DNA from: Roseovarius faecimaris
GTDB lineage: Bacteria; Pseudomonadota; Alphaproteobacteria; Rhodobacterales; Rhodobacteraceae
Assembly: GCF_009762325.1 (NCBI RefSeq)
Contig: NZ_CP034348.1
Span: 3,354,501 to 3,418,500 of the forward strand
Direction of reading: 5' to 3'
Length of the DNA: 64,000 nucleotides
Shown piece after piece: positions 8,490 to 17,700 of the stretch (its first letter is position 1; each line of letters starts with the position of its first letter). The notes beneath the pieces were generated by a model. That model made no database searches, was not told the DNA's origin, and worked only from the letters and a program-made list of their open reading frames with translations. The position numbers and the translations under genes are program-made.

Positions 8490-9734
8490 CTAAGCCGTCT
8501 GCATCGCCTCTCCGCGATCTTCCTTCACCGGCAGGTGCACGATGGCGCTGAAGGCGCCGACGCCCACGCCGATCCACCACACCATCGTGTAATCGCCAAA
8601 CGCATCATACATCCGACCGCCTAGCCAGACGCCCATGAAACTGCCAAGCTGGTGGCTGAAAAACACGATGCCATACAGCGTGCCCATATAGCGCAGCCCG
8701 TAAATATGGGCGATGAGGCCGGATGTCAGTGGAATTGTTGCCAGCCAGAGCGCGCCCATGGCGGCGGAAAACAGCAGCACGGATGCAGGCGTGATCGGCG
8801 TGAGGATGAAGGCCGCAGCGACCAGAGTGCGACCGGTATAGATCGACGCGAGCAGGTATTTCTTGGAATATGTCTTGCCGAGATAACCTGCCAGAAGCGC
8901 GCCCCCGATATTGGTCAGTCCAATCACAGAAATGGCCACGGCGCCCAAGGCCGAGGTGGTGGTGATCCCCAGCCCGTGCAACAGGCTTCCTGCTGCGATG
9001 GGGCCGCACATCTCGGTCACGAAGGCCGGGAAATGCGCCGTGATGAAGCCAAGCTGATACCCGCAGGAGAAAAAGCCGAGGAAGATCAGCGTAAAGGAGG
9101 GGTCGCGAAAGGCGCGGTAGAGCGTCTCGCCCATGCTCTGCTCCAGTTCCGAGCGGCTGGCAAGCTTGGGCGCACGCATCATCGGCAGAAGCAGCAGAAG
9201 CGAAAGGATCAGCCCCGCGAAGATGACAAACACCGCCTGCCAACTCATTTGGGTGAGCATGAATTCCGCCAGAGGAGGCCCAAAGATTTGCCCACCCGAG
9301 CCTGCGGCGGTGGCAATGGCGAGGCTCATCGAGCGGTTCTCGTCACTGCTGGCACGGCCCACCACGGCGAGGATCACGCCAAAGCCGGTGCCTGCAATGC
9401 CGAAACCTACGAGGATTTCGAGCATCTGATGCGCCTCCGGGGTCACGGCGAAAGACGACAGGATCAGCCCCGCCGCATAAAGGAGCGCCCCGAGGAAAAT
9501 CGCCTTGCGGTCGCCGATCCGCTCGGCAATGGCGCCAAAGAAGGGCTGCCCGATGCCCCAGGCGAGGTTCTGGATGGCGATGGCCATGGAAAACTCTGCC
9601 CGGAGCCAGCCGAACTCTTCGGCAATGGGGATCTGGAACACCCCGAAGGCCGAGCGCACCGCAAAGGACACCAGGATAATCACACAGCCGACAATCAGAA
9701 CCGGCGTGAAGAGTGGGGCGGTTTTCTGCATCAT
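8490..9734 (-). CDS. MFS transporter
   Basis: This 414-residue inner-membrane protein has twelve hydrophobic segments. The first loop carries RIGDRKAIFLGALLYAAG, a degenerate form of the MFS motif after segment 2, and segment 5 has the Gly/Pro-rich GSGGQIFGPPL. The sequence resembles the oxalate/formate-antiporter and monocarboxylate side of the MFS, but no substrate can be assigned. The frame is open far upstream across zapE; the ATG pair at 9734/9731 is chosen because it starts just before the first membrane segment. It is divergent from zapE and convergent with the PIN gene. Confidence 0.88.
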   Translation of the reverse strand: MMQKTAPLFTPVLIVGCVIILVSFAVRSAFGVFQIPIAEEFGWLRAEFSMAIAIQNLAWGIGQPFFGAIAERIGDRKAIFLGALLYAAGLILSSFAVTPEAHQMLEILVGFGIAGTGFGVILAVVGRASSDENRSMSLAIATAAGSGGQIFGPPLAEFMLTQMSWQAVFVIFAGLILSLLLLLPMMRAPKLASRSELEQSMGETLYRAFRDPSFTLIFLGFFSCGYQLGFITAHFPAFVTEMCGPIAAGSLLHGLGITTTSALGAVAISVIGLTNIGGALLAGYLGKTYSKKYLLASIYTGRTLVAAAFILTPITPASVLLFSAAMGALWLATIPLTSGLIAHIYGLRYMGTLYGIVFFSHQLGSFMGVWLGGRMYDAFGDYTMVWWIGVGVGAFSAIVHLPVKEDRGEAMQTA

Positions 9735-9857
9735 GCCTCCTGTCAACCGCGTCAATCTGCGGGCAATCGGGATTTGCGTCAACTCAACGATTGTGATCCG
9801 CCCCATCACCAAATCGCGTCTCTTTCCCTCTGCGCAAAGGCACGGTAGGAGGGCGGT

Positions 9858-10916
9858 ATGGACACGCTGCCCACCCTTTACGCCCGTGCCGTGGCCGATG
9901 GCGCCCTGACCCGTGATGCCGCGCAGGAGGCGGTTTTGCCGGAGTTCGAACGCATCCGCGCAGGGCTGGCGGCGCCGGTCAAGTCGGGCTGGTTCCGCAA
10001 GGCGCCGGAGCCGCCGAAAGGGTTGTACCTTTGGGGCGGGGTCGGGCGCGGCAAGTCCATGCTGATGGATATGTTCGTCGACAGCCTTGATGTGCCCAAC
10101 CGGCGGGTGCATTTCCATGCCTTCATGCAGGAGATCCACAAGGGCATGCACACCGCGCGGCAAAATGGCGTGGAGGATGCGCTGGCCCCGGTGGCGGCGG
10201 AGGTGGCAAAGAGCGTCAGGCTTCTGGCCTTTGACGAGATGCAGATCACCGATATTACCGATGCGATGATCGTGGGGCGGCTGTTCGAGGCGCTGTTTGC
10301 GGCAGGCGTTGTGGTGGTGACGACGTCGAACCGGGTGCCGGACGATCTCTACAAAAACGGGCTGAACCGGCAGCTTTTCCTGCCTTTCATCGCGCTGCTG
10401 GAAGATCGGATGGTGGTGCATGAGATGGTCAGCCCCACCGATTACCGGCAGGACAAGCTGGCCGGCAGCCCGAGCTATTTCACGCCCATCAACGACAATG
10501 CGCGGGCGCAGATCGAGGCGGTCTGGCAGGATCTGACAGGCGGGCAGGCCGCCCCCCTGCCGCTGATCGTCAACAAGCGCGAGGTCATGATCCCGGGCTT
10601 TCACAATGGCGTCGCGCGGGCCAGCTTTTATGATCTTTGCGGCAAGCCGCTGGGCCCGGCGGATTACCTGGCGCTGGCCGAGGCCGCCCGGGTGCTGGTG
10701 CTGGAGAACATCCCGCAGCTTGGCCGGTCAAATTTCAACGAGGCCAAACGATTTGTCACCCTGATCGACGCGCTTTACGAGGCGAAGGTGCGGCTGATCT
10801 GTTCTGCCGCTGCGGCGCCCGAATTCCTCTATGTCGAAGGCGAGGGCACGTTCGAATTTGAACGCACCGCGAGCCGGTTGCGGGAGATGCAATCGGAAGA
10901 GTGGGGCGCGATCTGA
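9858..10916 (+). CDS. zapE: AFG1-like ATPase, cell division protein ZapE
   Basis: A 352-residue P-loop ATPase of the AFG1/ZapE family. Walker A is GGVGRGKS at residues 60-67 and Walker B is LLAFDEM near 122, followed by the sensor-like TTSNRVPDDLYKNGL. The C-terminal part with DYLALAEAARVLVLENIP is typical. In Escherichia coli the protein acts at the constricting Z-ring; mitochondrial AFG1 is linked to respiratory complex turnover. Length and motifs are complete. It is divergent from the MFS gene and convergent with the hydrolase of the lipid island, from which it is separated only by a palindrome. Confidence 0.92.
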   Translation: MDTLPTLYARAVADGALTRDAAQEAVLPEFERIRAGLAAPVKSGWFRKAPEPPKGLYLWGGVGRGKSMLMDMFVDSLDVPNRRVHFHAFMQEIHKGMHTARQNGVEDALAPVAAEVAKSVRLLAFDEMQITDITDAMIVGRLFEALFAAGVVVVTTSNRVPDDLYKNGLNRQLFLPFIALLEDRMVVHEMVSPTDYRQDKLAGSPSYFTPINDNARAQIEAVWQDLTGGQAAPLPLIVNKREVMIPGFHNGVARASFYDLCGKPLGPADYLALAEAARVLVLENIPQLGRSNFNEAKRFVTLIDALYEAKVRLICSAAAAPEFLYVEGEGTFEFERTASRLREMQSEEWGAI

Positions 10917-10929
10917 GCCACCGGGGCAA

Positions 10930-10951
10930 AGAAAATTCGTACGAATTTTCT
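10930..10951. repeat. 22-base perfect palindrome, copy 2 of AGAAAATTCGT repeat
   Basis: The same 22 bases as at 3276-3297. Here the palindrome fills the gap between two convergent genes and its last base is part of the hydrolase stop codon. AT-rich arms ending in T-runs in both directions would suit a bidirectional terminator. Alternatively it is a protein-binding repeat. Confidence 0.85.
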
Positions 10952-11877
10952 CAGTCCCGGCTCAACGGTCCGACAGTTTTGGGGAACGAGCTGCGCCCGG
11001 CATTGACCGCGCGCAGGAAACGGGCAGCGGGTCTGAGAAAGAGGCGCGGCTGTGTCATCGGAAAGAAATGGCCCACATCGGGGACAGGATGCAGGATCGA
11101 GTTGCGGCAAAGCCGACTGATCGCCTGCGCGGAAGGGCCGGTGGTGGAGCGCGTGCCATACATCACCAGCATCGGCTGGGTCAGCGCCTTGAGGTCACGC
11201 GCGGTAAAGCTTTCGCCATGTTTGAGGTCCTCGACGAAAGAGGCGCGTTCGGTCAGGGCGATCCATTTCTCGGCGGTCTTGCGGTTTCGGAAAAGTTGCG
11301 GGTGATGGTAGATCTCACGCAGAAGCTCATTGGCCTCCTCGCCCGCGGCAAGCTGGATCCTAGCGACGGTCTTGAGATAGTCGATCCCGTCATCCTGATC
11401 CGAAATGCTTTGCATCTCGACGCCGATCTTTTCCAGCCGTTCGGCCAGACGCGGCGGGATCTTGCGGACGGGAAGATCCAGTTTCTGTTGTAGCGGGCGC
11501 ACGCGGACATCGGCCAGGATCAGCGACGCCACCCGCTCGGGCGCCTTCAGAGCGGCCAGAAGCGAGATCATGCCGCCGAAGCTGTGCGCCACCAGATGCA
11601 CGCGGGGCAGCTCGAGCTGATCCATAAGGCCAAGCAGGTCATTCGCCATCGTCGTCACGCCGAACCCGTCATCGGGCACGGCACTTTTGCCGTGGCCGCG
11701 CAGATCATAAAGCAGGCAATCCCCCAGACGCGCCAGAAGCGGCGCGCCGGCCATGTACCAGAAGGCCGAAGACGCGGCGAGCCCGTGCACGAACAGCAAA
11801 GGCGTCCCCCCCTGCCCGCGCCGCTGCGGCAGGTGGGTGACATTGAGCACTGTCCCATTGACCTCGATACGGGGCAT
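10951..11877 (-). CDS. Alpha/beta hydrolase at the end of the synthase cluster
   Basis: A 308-residue soluble alpha/beta hydrolase with LLFVHGLAASSAFW (oxyanion region), the nucleophile elbow VAHSFGGM near residue 97 and the catalytic His in PDVGHFFP near 280. No signal peptide or membrane segment is visible. It is the last gene of the minus-strand run containing the ACP and both megasynthase genes, 45 bases after the phosphodiesterase-like gene. In that context it could act as the off-loading thioesterase or acyl hydrolase of the pathway, because neither synthase protein carries a visible thioesterase domain. That role is an inference. Confidence 0.82.
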   Translation of the reverse strand: MPRIEVNGTVLNVTHLPQRRGQGGTPLLFVHGLAASSAFWYMAGAPLLARLGDCLLYDLRGHGKSAVPDDGFGVTTMANDLLGLMDQLELPRVHLVAHSFGGMISLLAALKAPERVASLILADVRVRPLQQKLDLPVRKIPPRLAERLEKIGVEMQSISDQDDGIDYLKTVARIQLAAGEEANELLREIYHHPQLFRNRKTAEKWIALTERASFVEDLKHGESFTARDLKALTQPMLVMYGTRSTTGPSAQAISRLCRNSILHPVPDVGHFFPMTQPRLFLRPAARFLRAVNAGRSSFPKTVGPLSRD

Positions 11878-11922
11878 GGTGAGGGCCTTTGCCTGACGGG
11901 GCGGCGGGAGTGCCGCGCGGGA

Positions 11923-13527
11923 TCAGTCTTCGAGGTAGCCCAGAAGCCGCAGCTGGGCCAGCATTTCCTCGCGCTGGTCGTCCGAGATATCCTCGTCCGT
12001 CGCGTGGGCCTTGGGAGCGGCACCCGCGTCGGTATGGCCGGCGATGCGCACCGGATGATCGGCAAGCCAATCGGCGGTATAGAGATCCTGCGGCACGTGG
12101 CCCTCAAACTCTTCGGGGATGTCCATGCCCATCGCATGGGCCACAACCGCTGTCGTGTCGACGATCGACATGACCTCGCCGCGTTTGGCCTGCACGCCGG
12201 GGCCGGACATGATGAAAATGCCATCCGGGTGGTGGGTACCGATGGGCACGGGGCGGGTGATCACCTGCGGCTCAAGGTTGCGCACGGAGACGAACCCGTG
12301 ATCGCAAAGGATCAGCGTCAGGTCAGGCGCGTTTTCCATCGCCTCACCTGGGAAGGCATCTTCGCGCTTGAGCACCTCGGCGATGACCTTCTCGCCGGTT
12401 TCGGGGTCGGTCATGGCCAGAAGGTCGGCGATCAGCTTGTCGCGGAACCACTCGTACTCATCCTCGGCCACGCCGTTGGGGTTCTGCATCGTCTGTTTGC
12501 GGATGACGATCCCGTTGGAGGAAGGCGTCGGACAGAAGGCGCGGCTCACCTCCCAGTCGAGATTGGCGAAATTGGCCATGTCGCGGCGCTTGGCAGCGTC
12601 AGAACCGTCATGCGGGCGATACTTGAGATAGCCCTTCGATTCCAGGTACTTGTTGACGCGAACGACCTTGGTCGAGCCGGTGAAGCCGTGGTCGGAAACG
12701 ATGACCATATGACAATCATCCCCGGCGGCCTCATGCAGCCCCCTGAGATAGCCATCGACCTGCCGGAAATACTCCACCACCAGCGCGCGGACGCGTTGGC
12801 GGCTTTCTCCGGAGGCCGGATCCCATTCGGCGGGGTCGAGCAGATGCCAGGCCTGGTGCTGGATCTTGTCGGTGCCGTCCAGCATCAGCGCGAAGAGATC
12901 GGGGCCGTCCTCTTCCAGCAGGTGCTTGCCGATGTTGAACCATTGCTTGTCACGGGGCAGGTGGCGGTCGACCCAGGTGAACAGTTCATCATCGGGCATC
13001 GCTTCGCCGATCTGGCTCTCGCGCTCGAAATCCCAGCTCAGCTCTTTCGGATCGAACCCGTCGATCTGCTTGATCCGGTCAAAGAGTGTATCGGGATAAG
13101 TGTTGCGGCGCAGGTGTTTCCACGACACGAAGCCGGGCACGAGCGCGCCGTTGACCTCTTCGGGCGGGGCCATCATCGGGAAGTTCAGCGACACGACCGT
13201 CTTGCCCGCGCGACCCGCGACGTTCCACAGCGTTTCGGTGCGAATGTCGCGCGCGTCGTAGAGGGTGAAGAACATCTCGTTGCCCATGTCCTCGAAACGG
13301 ACAAAGTCATAGATGCCGTGATGTCCGGGCGTGCGGCCGGTGCAGACCGAGGTCCAGGCGGGCGGGGTCAGCGGGTGATTGGTGGATTTCAGCACGGCCG
13401 AATAGCCGCCTTCGATCAGGTCCGCGAGGAACGGCATGACGACACCTTCCTCGCAGGAGCCGTCGAGAAAGGGCTGCAATACGGTAAAGGTGGCGCCATC
13501 GAGACCGATGAGAAGCGTCTTGGGCAT
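11923..13527 (-). CDS. Alkaline-phosphatase-superfamily phosphodiesterase/phosphotransferase
   Basis: A 534-residue protein of the type I phosphodiesterase/nucleotide pyrophosphatase group. The metal Asp is in LLIGLDGATF (Asp10), the nucleophile is probably Thr54 in HPLTPPAW followed by TSVCTGRTPGHHGI, and later metal motifs are LDGTDKIQHQ, IVSDHGF and the C-terminal PIGTHHPDGIF. The nucleophile position is Thr, not the Cys needed for a formylglycine sulfatase. No signal peptide is visible, so it appears cytoplasmic. The ATG at 13527 has an AGGA ribosome site; upstream codons in frame would run into the ACP gene leader. It lies 28 bases after the ACP gene and likely transfers or removes a phospho-group in the same pathway. 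Confidence 0.8.
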   Translation of the reverse strand: MPKTLLIGLDGATFTVLQPFLDGSCEEGVVMPFLADLIEGGYSAVLKSTNHPLTPPAWTSVCTGRTPGHHGIYDFVRFEDMGNEMFFTLYDARDIRTETLWNVAGRAGKTVVSLNFPMMAPPEEVNGALVPGFVSWKHLRRNTYPDTLFDRIKQIDGFDPKELSWDFERESQIGEAMPDDELFTWVDRHLPRDKQWFNIGKHLLEEDGPDLFALMLDGTDKIQHQAWHLLDPAEWDPASGESRQRVRALVVEYFRQVDGYLRGLHEAAGDDCHMVIVSDHGFTGSTKVVRVNKYLESKGYLKYRPHDGSDAAKRRDMANFANLDWEVSRAFCPTPSSNGIVIRKQTMQNPNGVAEDEYEWFRDKLIADLLAMTDPETGEKVIAEVLKREDAFPGEAMENAPDLTLILCDHGFVSVRNLEPQVITRPVPIGTHHPDGIFIMSGPGVQAKRGEVMSIVDTTAVVAHAMGMDIPEEFEGHVPQDLYTADWLADHPVRIAGHTDAGAAPKAHATDEDISDDQREEMLAQLRLLGYLED

Positions 13528-13555
13528 GAGAAGTCCTACCTTAAGTGAAACCGGC

Positions 13556-13834
13556 TCAGGCGGTGGCGAGCTTGCCTTGCAGGAAGCTGGCAAATTCGGC
13601 CACTGAAAGATCGTCGACATAGCGGCCGTCTTTCATCAACAGCTCCTGAAAGCCGATCTTGCGGTTCCCGAACGCCTTGTCGAGCTCAACGGTGAACTGG
13701 ATCACGTCGATGGAATCGAATTCGAGGTCTTCGACAATCGTTGTCTCGGGGGTGATCTCGGCATCGAGACCCCAATCCTGGATGAACGCCTCAAGGGTGC
13801 TGATCACCGTTTCTTCTATTGTATTCGCGGTCAT
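13556..13834 (-). CDS. Free-standing acyl carrier protein
   Basis: A 92-residue acidic, helical protein with the carrier signature LEFDSIDVIQF; Ser41 is the expected 4'-phosphopantetheine attachment site. The motif is DSID rather than the DSLD of the housekeeping AcpP, so this is a specialised carrier. It lies between the KS-AT-PPTase gene and the phosphodiesterase-like gene, on the same strand. It probably carries a starter or finished acyl chain between the two synthases or to a tailoring enzyme. The fused PPTase next door would load it. Confidence 0.9.
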   Translation of the reverse strand: MTANTIEETVISTLEAFIQDWGLDAEITPETTIVEDLEFDSIDVIQFTVELDKAFGNRKIGFQELLMKDGRYVDDLSVAEFASFLQGKLATA

Positions 13835-13938
13835 TCGACTCTCTCAATCGCTCGTCTGGTCTTGTCTATACCTCAACAGGTCGCTGCAGTGCAGCGCCAA
13901 ATACGCAAGGGTGGTCCACCTGGCCGACACGAGCGGTC

Positions 13939-16900
13939 TCATGCCGAGAGCAGGTAGCCAAAGGAACAGATCCCCGGCCCCACGCGACCCGAGCGTGTAT
14001 CCACCGTCAGACCCTGATTTGCAACCCTGGCCACCGCGCTGCTTGCATCAAATTCAACGATTTCGAAGTCCTGCGGGCGACCTTGCAGGCCCTGCCCGAG
14101 CGTCTTGGCCGCAGCTTCCTTGATCGACCAGAGCAGGACGGCGCTGTCTGCGTCAGGGCGAATGGGAAGGCGGGCGGCTTCGCGGTCGGACAGGATGGCG
14201 TCAAGAAAATTGGCGGGCTCGCGAATCCGGTCGGGGGTCTCGTAATCGACCCCGATGCGCCAGGGGTGGGCCGCCACCGCCCCCACACCAACGCCGCCCG
14301 AATGGGCAATGGAAGTGCCATAGAGCTGTAGCCCCGCGTCGGGAAGGGTGACGATGGGGGCGCCGGCCTCGGTCTTGGCGATGCAGATCTGCGCGTCGGT
14401 GAGCGGCATATCGGCCTGGGCCAGTATCTCGCGGGCGGCGCGTTTGACCGCCAGTCGGCTAAGCGACCAGTGCTGCCAGGCGGCGGCGTCCTCACCTTTG
14501 GCGGCCATATCGCGTGCCTGTGCCTTCTCTTCATCCGCCAGGTGCCGGGCCATCGCGCTGGAAGACGGCGTGCCGCGCATGAGATAAGCGCGATAGGCCA
14601 TCGGCAGGGCGAATTGCGGCGTGAGGTCAAGCACTTCGATCTGGCGACGGGCGGGGGCCGTGCCAAGGGCGTCATGGGCGACACGCTCTTGCCCGCCCAG
14701 GAACTGCTGCATCATCTGCAGGTGCTGGCCGACAGCGGCGGTGCCGTTGTGCTGCACAGCGGGCGTTGCCAGCGCTGCTGGGGCAGCATTCGCCCCCAGA
14801 AGCGCGCGCACGCTCTCTGCCTCGGCCTCGTCCAGCACCGGGAATGGCAGGTTGGACGGCAGGAAACGCGCCTTGCGGCGTTTGGTCCGGGTTTCGGCCC
14901 GGCGCAGGGTATCGGCGGTCTCGCGCGGGTCGAGCAGCGCGGGATAATCAAGATCAAGCCCCGAGGTAAAGAGCTGTGCGACGAGATGCCGAAGCTGAGC
15001 GACCATGCCCCGGCGCCGGTTATCGGCGGAGACGATGACCACCGGCTTGCCCGGCAGCGTGTCGCGCACAAAGGCGGTCAGCGTGGCGTTGGGTCCGCAT
15101 TCCACAAAGCGCCGGAAGCCCGCGTCATACATGTTTTCAATGGCTTCGCGGAACGCGACACGCGAGGTATATTGCGCGATCGCCGTGTCATGAAACGCCT
15201 TCTGACGGCGCGGGAAGGGCTGAGCCGTGGCGCAGGAATAGATATCCACCGCGCCCGGCTGCATCTTGAGATCGGCAAAGAGCGCGCCGAAACCTTCGGC
15301 CATCGGGGTCACATATTCCGTGTGATAGCCCCAGGAGATGGGCAGCGTGGTACAGACCGCACCCTGCGCGACCACATCAGCCTGAAGCGCGGCAACCGCC
15401 TCGGCCGGGCCAAAGACAATCGCCTGATTGGGGCAGTTATCCATGGTGAAATGCAGGCCCGGGTGGCGCTCGAAAGCAGCGGTGAACTCGTCCCGCGCCA
15501 GCCCCGCGATGGTCAGAAGCTGACCCTCGGGGATCTCGCCGGACCCGTTCACCGCATTGAACACCTCGTTCATGCGGGCAATCATCGCGCCCACCTGGTC
15601 GCGCGACATACCGAACCAGCCAGAGGCAACGATCGCGGCATTCTCGCCAGTGGAATGGCCCAGAAGCGCATCGGGCCTGATCCCAAGATCGGTGAGCAGA
15701 CCAAACACGGCCTGATCGGCGGCAAAGACCATTTCAGAGCCGTAATCGACGCTGTGCAGCAGCGCGTCGAGCCGCGCCTGTCCGGCCTCATCCACGCAGG
15801 TGGGCGGCGGGAACGCGACGTCCTGCAGACGGATGTCGCGTTTACCCTCGAACAGCCCAGCCACGAGGTCGAACCACCGGCGCACCTGCGGAAAGGCCAT
15901 GACCGCATCGGCCATCATGCCGGGATATTGCGCCATCTCACCGGGGAAGAGGAAGGCTGTCTTGCCCTCCATCCGGGCGGGTTCGTAATAGACGCCGTTG
16001 CGGGTTTGCAGGGCGGCGTGCGGGTCTTTTGCGAAATGCTTGGCGGCGGTGGCGAGCTTTTTGGCAAGCTCTGCCGGATCGGCGGCAATCACGGCAAGAC
16101 GGGCGGGCGCGTCCGAGGCCCTGGCCCAGCTGTCCCGCGCCAGCCCGGCGAAATCCTGGGCGGTTTCGGCCTGGGTTTGCAGGGTGGCGACGGCCTCGGC
16201 CATATCGGCAGGCTCGGCGGTCAGCACAAAGACCTGCTCAACCGGTGCGGCGTCCACCGCGCGGGGCAGGAAGGCGGCCGTGGCATCGGCGTGCATGCCG
16301 ACCGGGCTTTCCTCAAGGATCAGATGCGCGTTGATCCCGCCAAAGCCGAAAGCGTTGACGGCCGCGCGGCGCGGTGCGTCGGACGAGCGCACCCAGGGGC
16401 GCGCCTCGGTCGAAACGTAAAAGGGTGTGCCCTCAAACCCAAGATCGCCGTTGATCTCATCGCAGAGCGTGGGCGGGATGATCCGGTGCGTCAGGGCCAG
16501 CGCCTGTTTGATGATCGAGGCGGACCCGGCTGCCGGAATGCAGTGGCCAATCATCGACTTCACGGAACCAATGGGAATGGTCGGCACATCGCCCTGCCGC
16601 TCGCCGAAAATCTGGCGCAGGGCGGTGACTTCGGTGCGGTCGCCAAGGGGGATGCCGGTGCCATGCGCCTCAACCAGGCCGATGCTGGCCGGATCAAGCC
16701 CGCTGATTTCATAGGCGCGCCGCATGGCCAGCACTTCACCCTCAAGGCGCGGCGCCATGAGGCCCGAGGATTTACCGTCAGAGCTTTGACCGACCGCCTT
16801 GATCACCGCATAGATCCGGTCTTCGTCCGCCAGTGCGTCCTCAAGCCGCTTGAGGACGACAGCCCCGGCCCCTTCCCCCAGAACCGTGCCGTTTGCGTCG

Positions 16901-17700
16901 GTGCTGAAGGGGCGGATTGTGCCGCTGCGCGAGAGGGCATCGACCGAACAGAAGACTGAATAGACCAGCGGCGAGGTGGTGGTGTTGACCCCGCCGGCAA
17001 GCATCAGACGCGCATTGCCCGCACGCAACTCTCCGGCGGCGAGTTCGAGCGCGATGAGCGCGGATGAACAGGCCGCGTCGATGATGTAATTCGGGCCCAT
17101 CAGGTCAAGCCGGTTGGCGACGCGCCCGGTCATCACATTGGGCACAAGACCCGGCACCGCCTCGGGCGGGATGGGCGGCAGTTTGGATTTCAGAAGGTCG
17201 GTCACCTCATGCAGCCGGGCGCGCTCCACATGCGGGAAAAGCCGCGCCAGGAAGTTGCGCAACTGGTCGTGATACCACGCCTGTTGCACGCCGTTGGTAT
17301 TGGCGCGATGGGCATGGACCGAGTGCCCCAGGATCACACCGGTGCCGGTATGGTCGGCCTCGCCCGCGCGATAACCCGCGTCATTCAGGGCATCGGCGCA
17401 GATCTGCAGCGCCATCATCTGATCCGGCTGCGCCCCGTCGATCGAAGCAGGCATGGTGCCGAACTCCGCCGGGTTGAAGCGTGAAAGATCGCCCAGAAAC
17501 CCGCCACGATTGGTGTAGATGCTCATCAGGTCGTCAGAATCCGGATCGAGCAGCTCTGAAAGCCCGAGCCAGTCGGGCGGCGCTTCGGTCACCGCGTCCC
17601 GCTTGGCAAGGATATTGGCCCAATAGGCATCGATATCCTCGGCCTGGGGATAGACACCCGCCATGCCGATAATGGCGATATCACCGCTATACGAGGTCAT
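13939..17700 (-). CDS. Type I polyketide/PUFA-like synthase: KS-AT-PPTase fusion
   Basis: A 1253-residue protein. Residues 5-465 form a ketosynthase with Cys211 in DAACSSA, His346 in EAHGTG and His386 in IGHCIPAAG. Residues about 580-905 form an acyltransferase with Ser683 in GHSTGEN and His793 in SWGYHTEY. After a roughly 120-residue linker, residues 1025-1253 form a 4'-phosphopantetheinyl transferase with VDYE (Asp1152, Glu1154) and LLWSIKEAAAKTLG (Glu1195, Lys1199). There is no ACP, reductase or dehydratase in this chain. The ATG at 17700 overlaps the stop of the larger synthase (ATGA), so the two are translationally coupled. The KSs are of the PUFA/heterocyst-glycolipid type. Fusion of a PPTase to KS-AT is unusual. 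Confidence 0.9.
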   Translation of the reverse strand: MTSYSGDIAIIGMAGVYPQAEDIDAYWANILAKRDAVTEAPPDWLGLSELLDPDSDDLMSIYTNRGGFLGDLSRFNPAEFGTMPASIDGAQPDQMMALQICADALNDAGYRAGEADHTGTGVILGHSVHAHRANTNGVQQAWYHDQLRNFLARLFPHVERARLHEVTDLLKSKLPPIPPEAVPGLVPNVMTGRVANRLDLMGPNYIIDAACSSALIALELAAGELRAGNARLMLAGGVNTTTSPLVYSVFCSVDALSRSGTIRPFSTDANGTVLGEGAGAVVLKRLEDALADEDRIYAVIKAVGQSSDGKSSGLMAPRLEGEVLAMRRAYEISGLDPASIGLVEAHGTGIPLGDRTEVTALRQIFGERQGDVPTIPIGSVKSMIGHCIPAAGSASIIKQALALTHRIIPPTLCDEINGDLGFEGTPFYVSTEARPWVRSSDAPRRAAVNAFGFGGINAHLILEESPVGMHADATAAFLPRAVDAAPVEQVFVLTAEPADMAEAVATLQTQAETAQDFAGLARDSWARASDAPARLAVIAADPAELAKKLATAAKHFAKDPHAALQTRNGVYYEPARMEGKTAFLFPGEMAQYPGMMADAVMAFPQVRRWFDLVAGLFEGKRDIRLQDVAFPPPTCVDEAGQARLDALLHSVDYGSEMVFAADQAVFGLLTDLGIRPDALLGHSTGENAAIVASGWFGMSRDQVGAMIARMNEVFNAVNGSGEIPEGQLLTIAGLARDEFTAAFERHPGLHFTMDNCPNQAIVFGPAEAVAALQADVVAQGAVCTTLPISWGYHTEYVTPMAEGFGALFADLKMQPGAVDIYSCATAQPFPRRQKAFHDTAIAQYTSRVAFREAIENMYDAGFRRFVECGPNATLTAFVRDTLPGKPVVIVSADNRRRGMVAQLRHLVAQLFTSGLDLDYPALLDPRETADTLRRAETRTKRRKARFLPSNLPFPVLDEAEAESVRALLGANAAPAALATPAVQHNGTAAVGQHLQMMQQFLGGQERVAHDALGTAPARRQIEVLDLTPQFALPMAYRAYLMRGTPSSSAMARHLADEEKAQARDMAAKGEDAAAWQHWSLSRLAVKRAAREILAQADMPLTDAQICIAKTEAGAPIVTLPDAGLQLYGTSIAHSGGVGVGAVAAHPWRIGVDYETPDRIREPANFLDAILSDREAARLPIRPDADSAVLLWSIKEAAAKTLGQGLQGRPQDFEIVEFDASSAVARVANQGLTVDTRSGRVGPGICSFGYLLSA

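Noticed and set aside
9735..10604. N-terminal extension of the MFS gene by about 290 codons
   Set aside because: It would run antisense through zapE, is low in hydrophobic segments, and the ATG at 9734 begins right before the first membrane helix.
11584..13548. 654-codon open frame antisense to the phosphodiesterase-like gene
   Set aside because: No recognisable domain; the minus strand encodes a coherent metalloenzyme.
14470..16959. Long open frame antisense to the KS-AT-PPTase gene
   Set aside because: Its translation has no domains and is Arg/Gly/His-rich, the usual result of reading a GC-rich gene backwards. The opposite strand has complete catalytic motifs.
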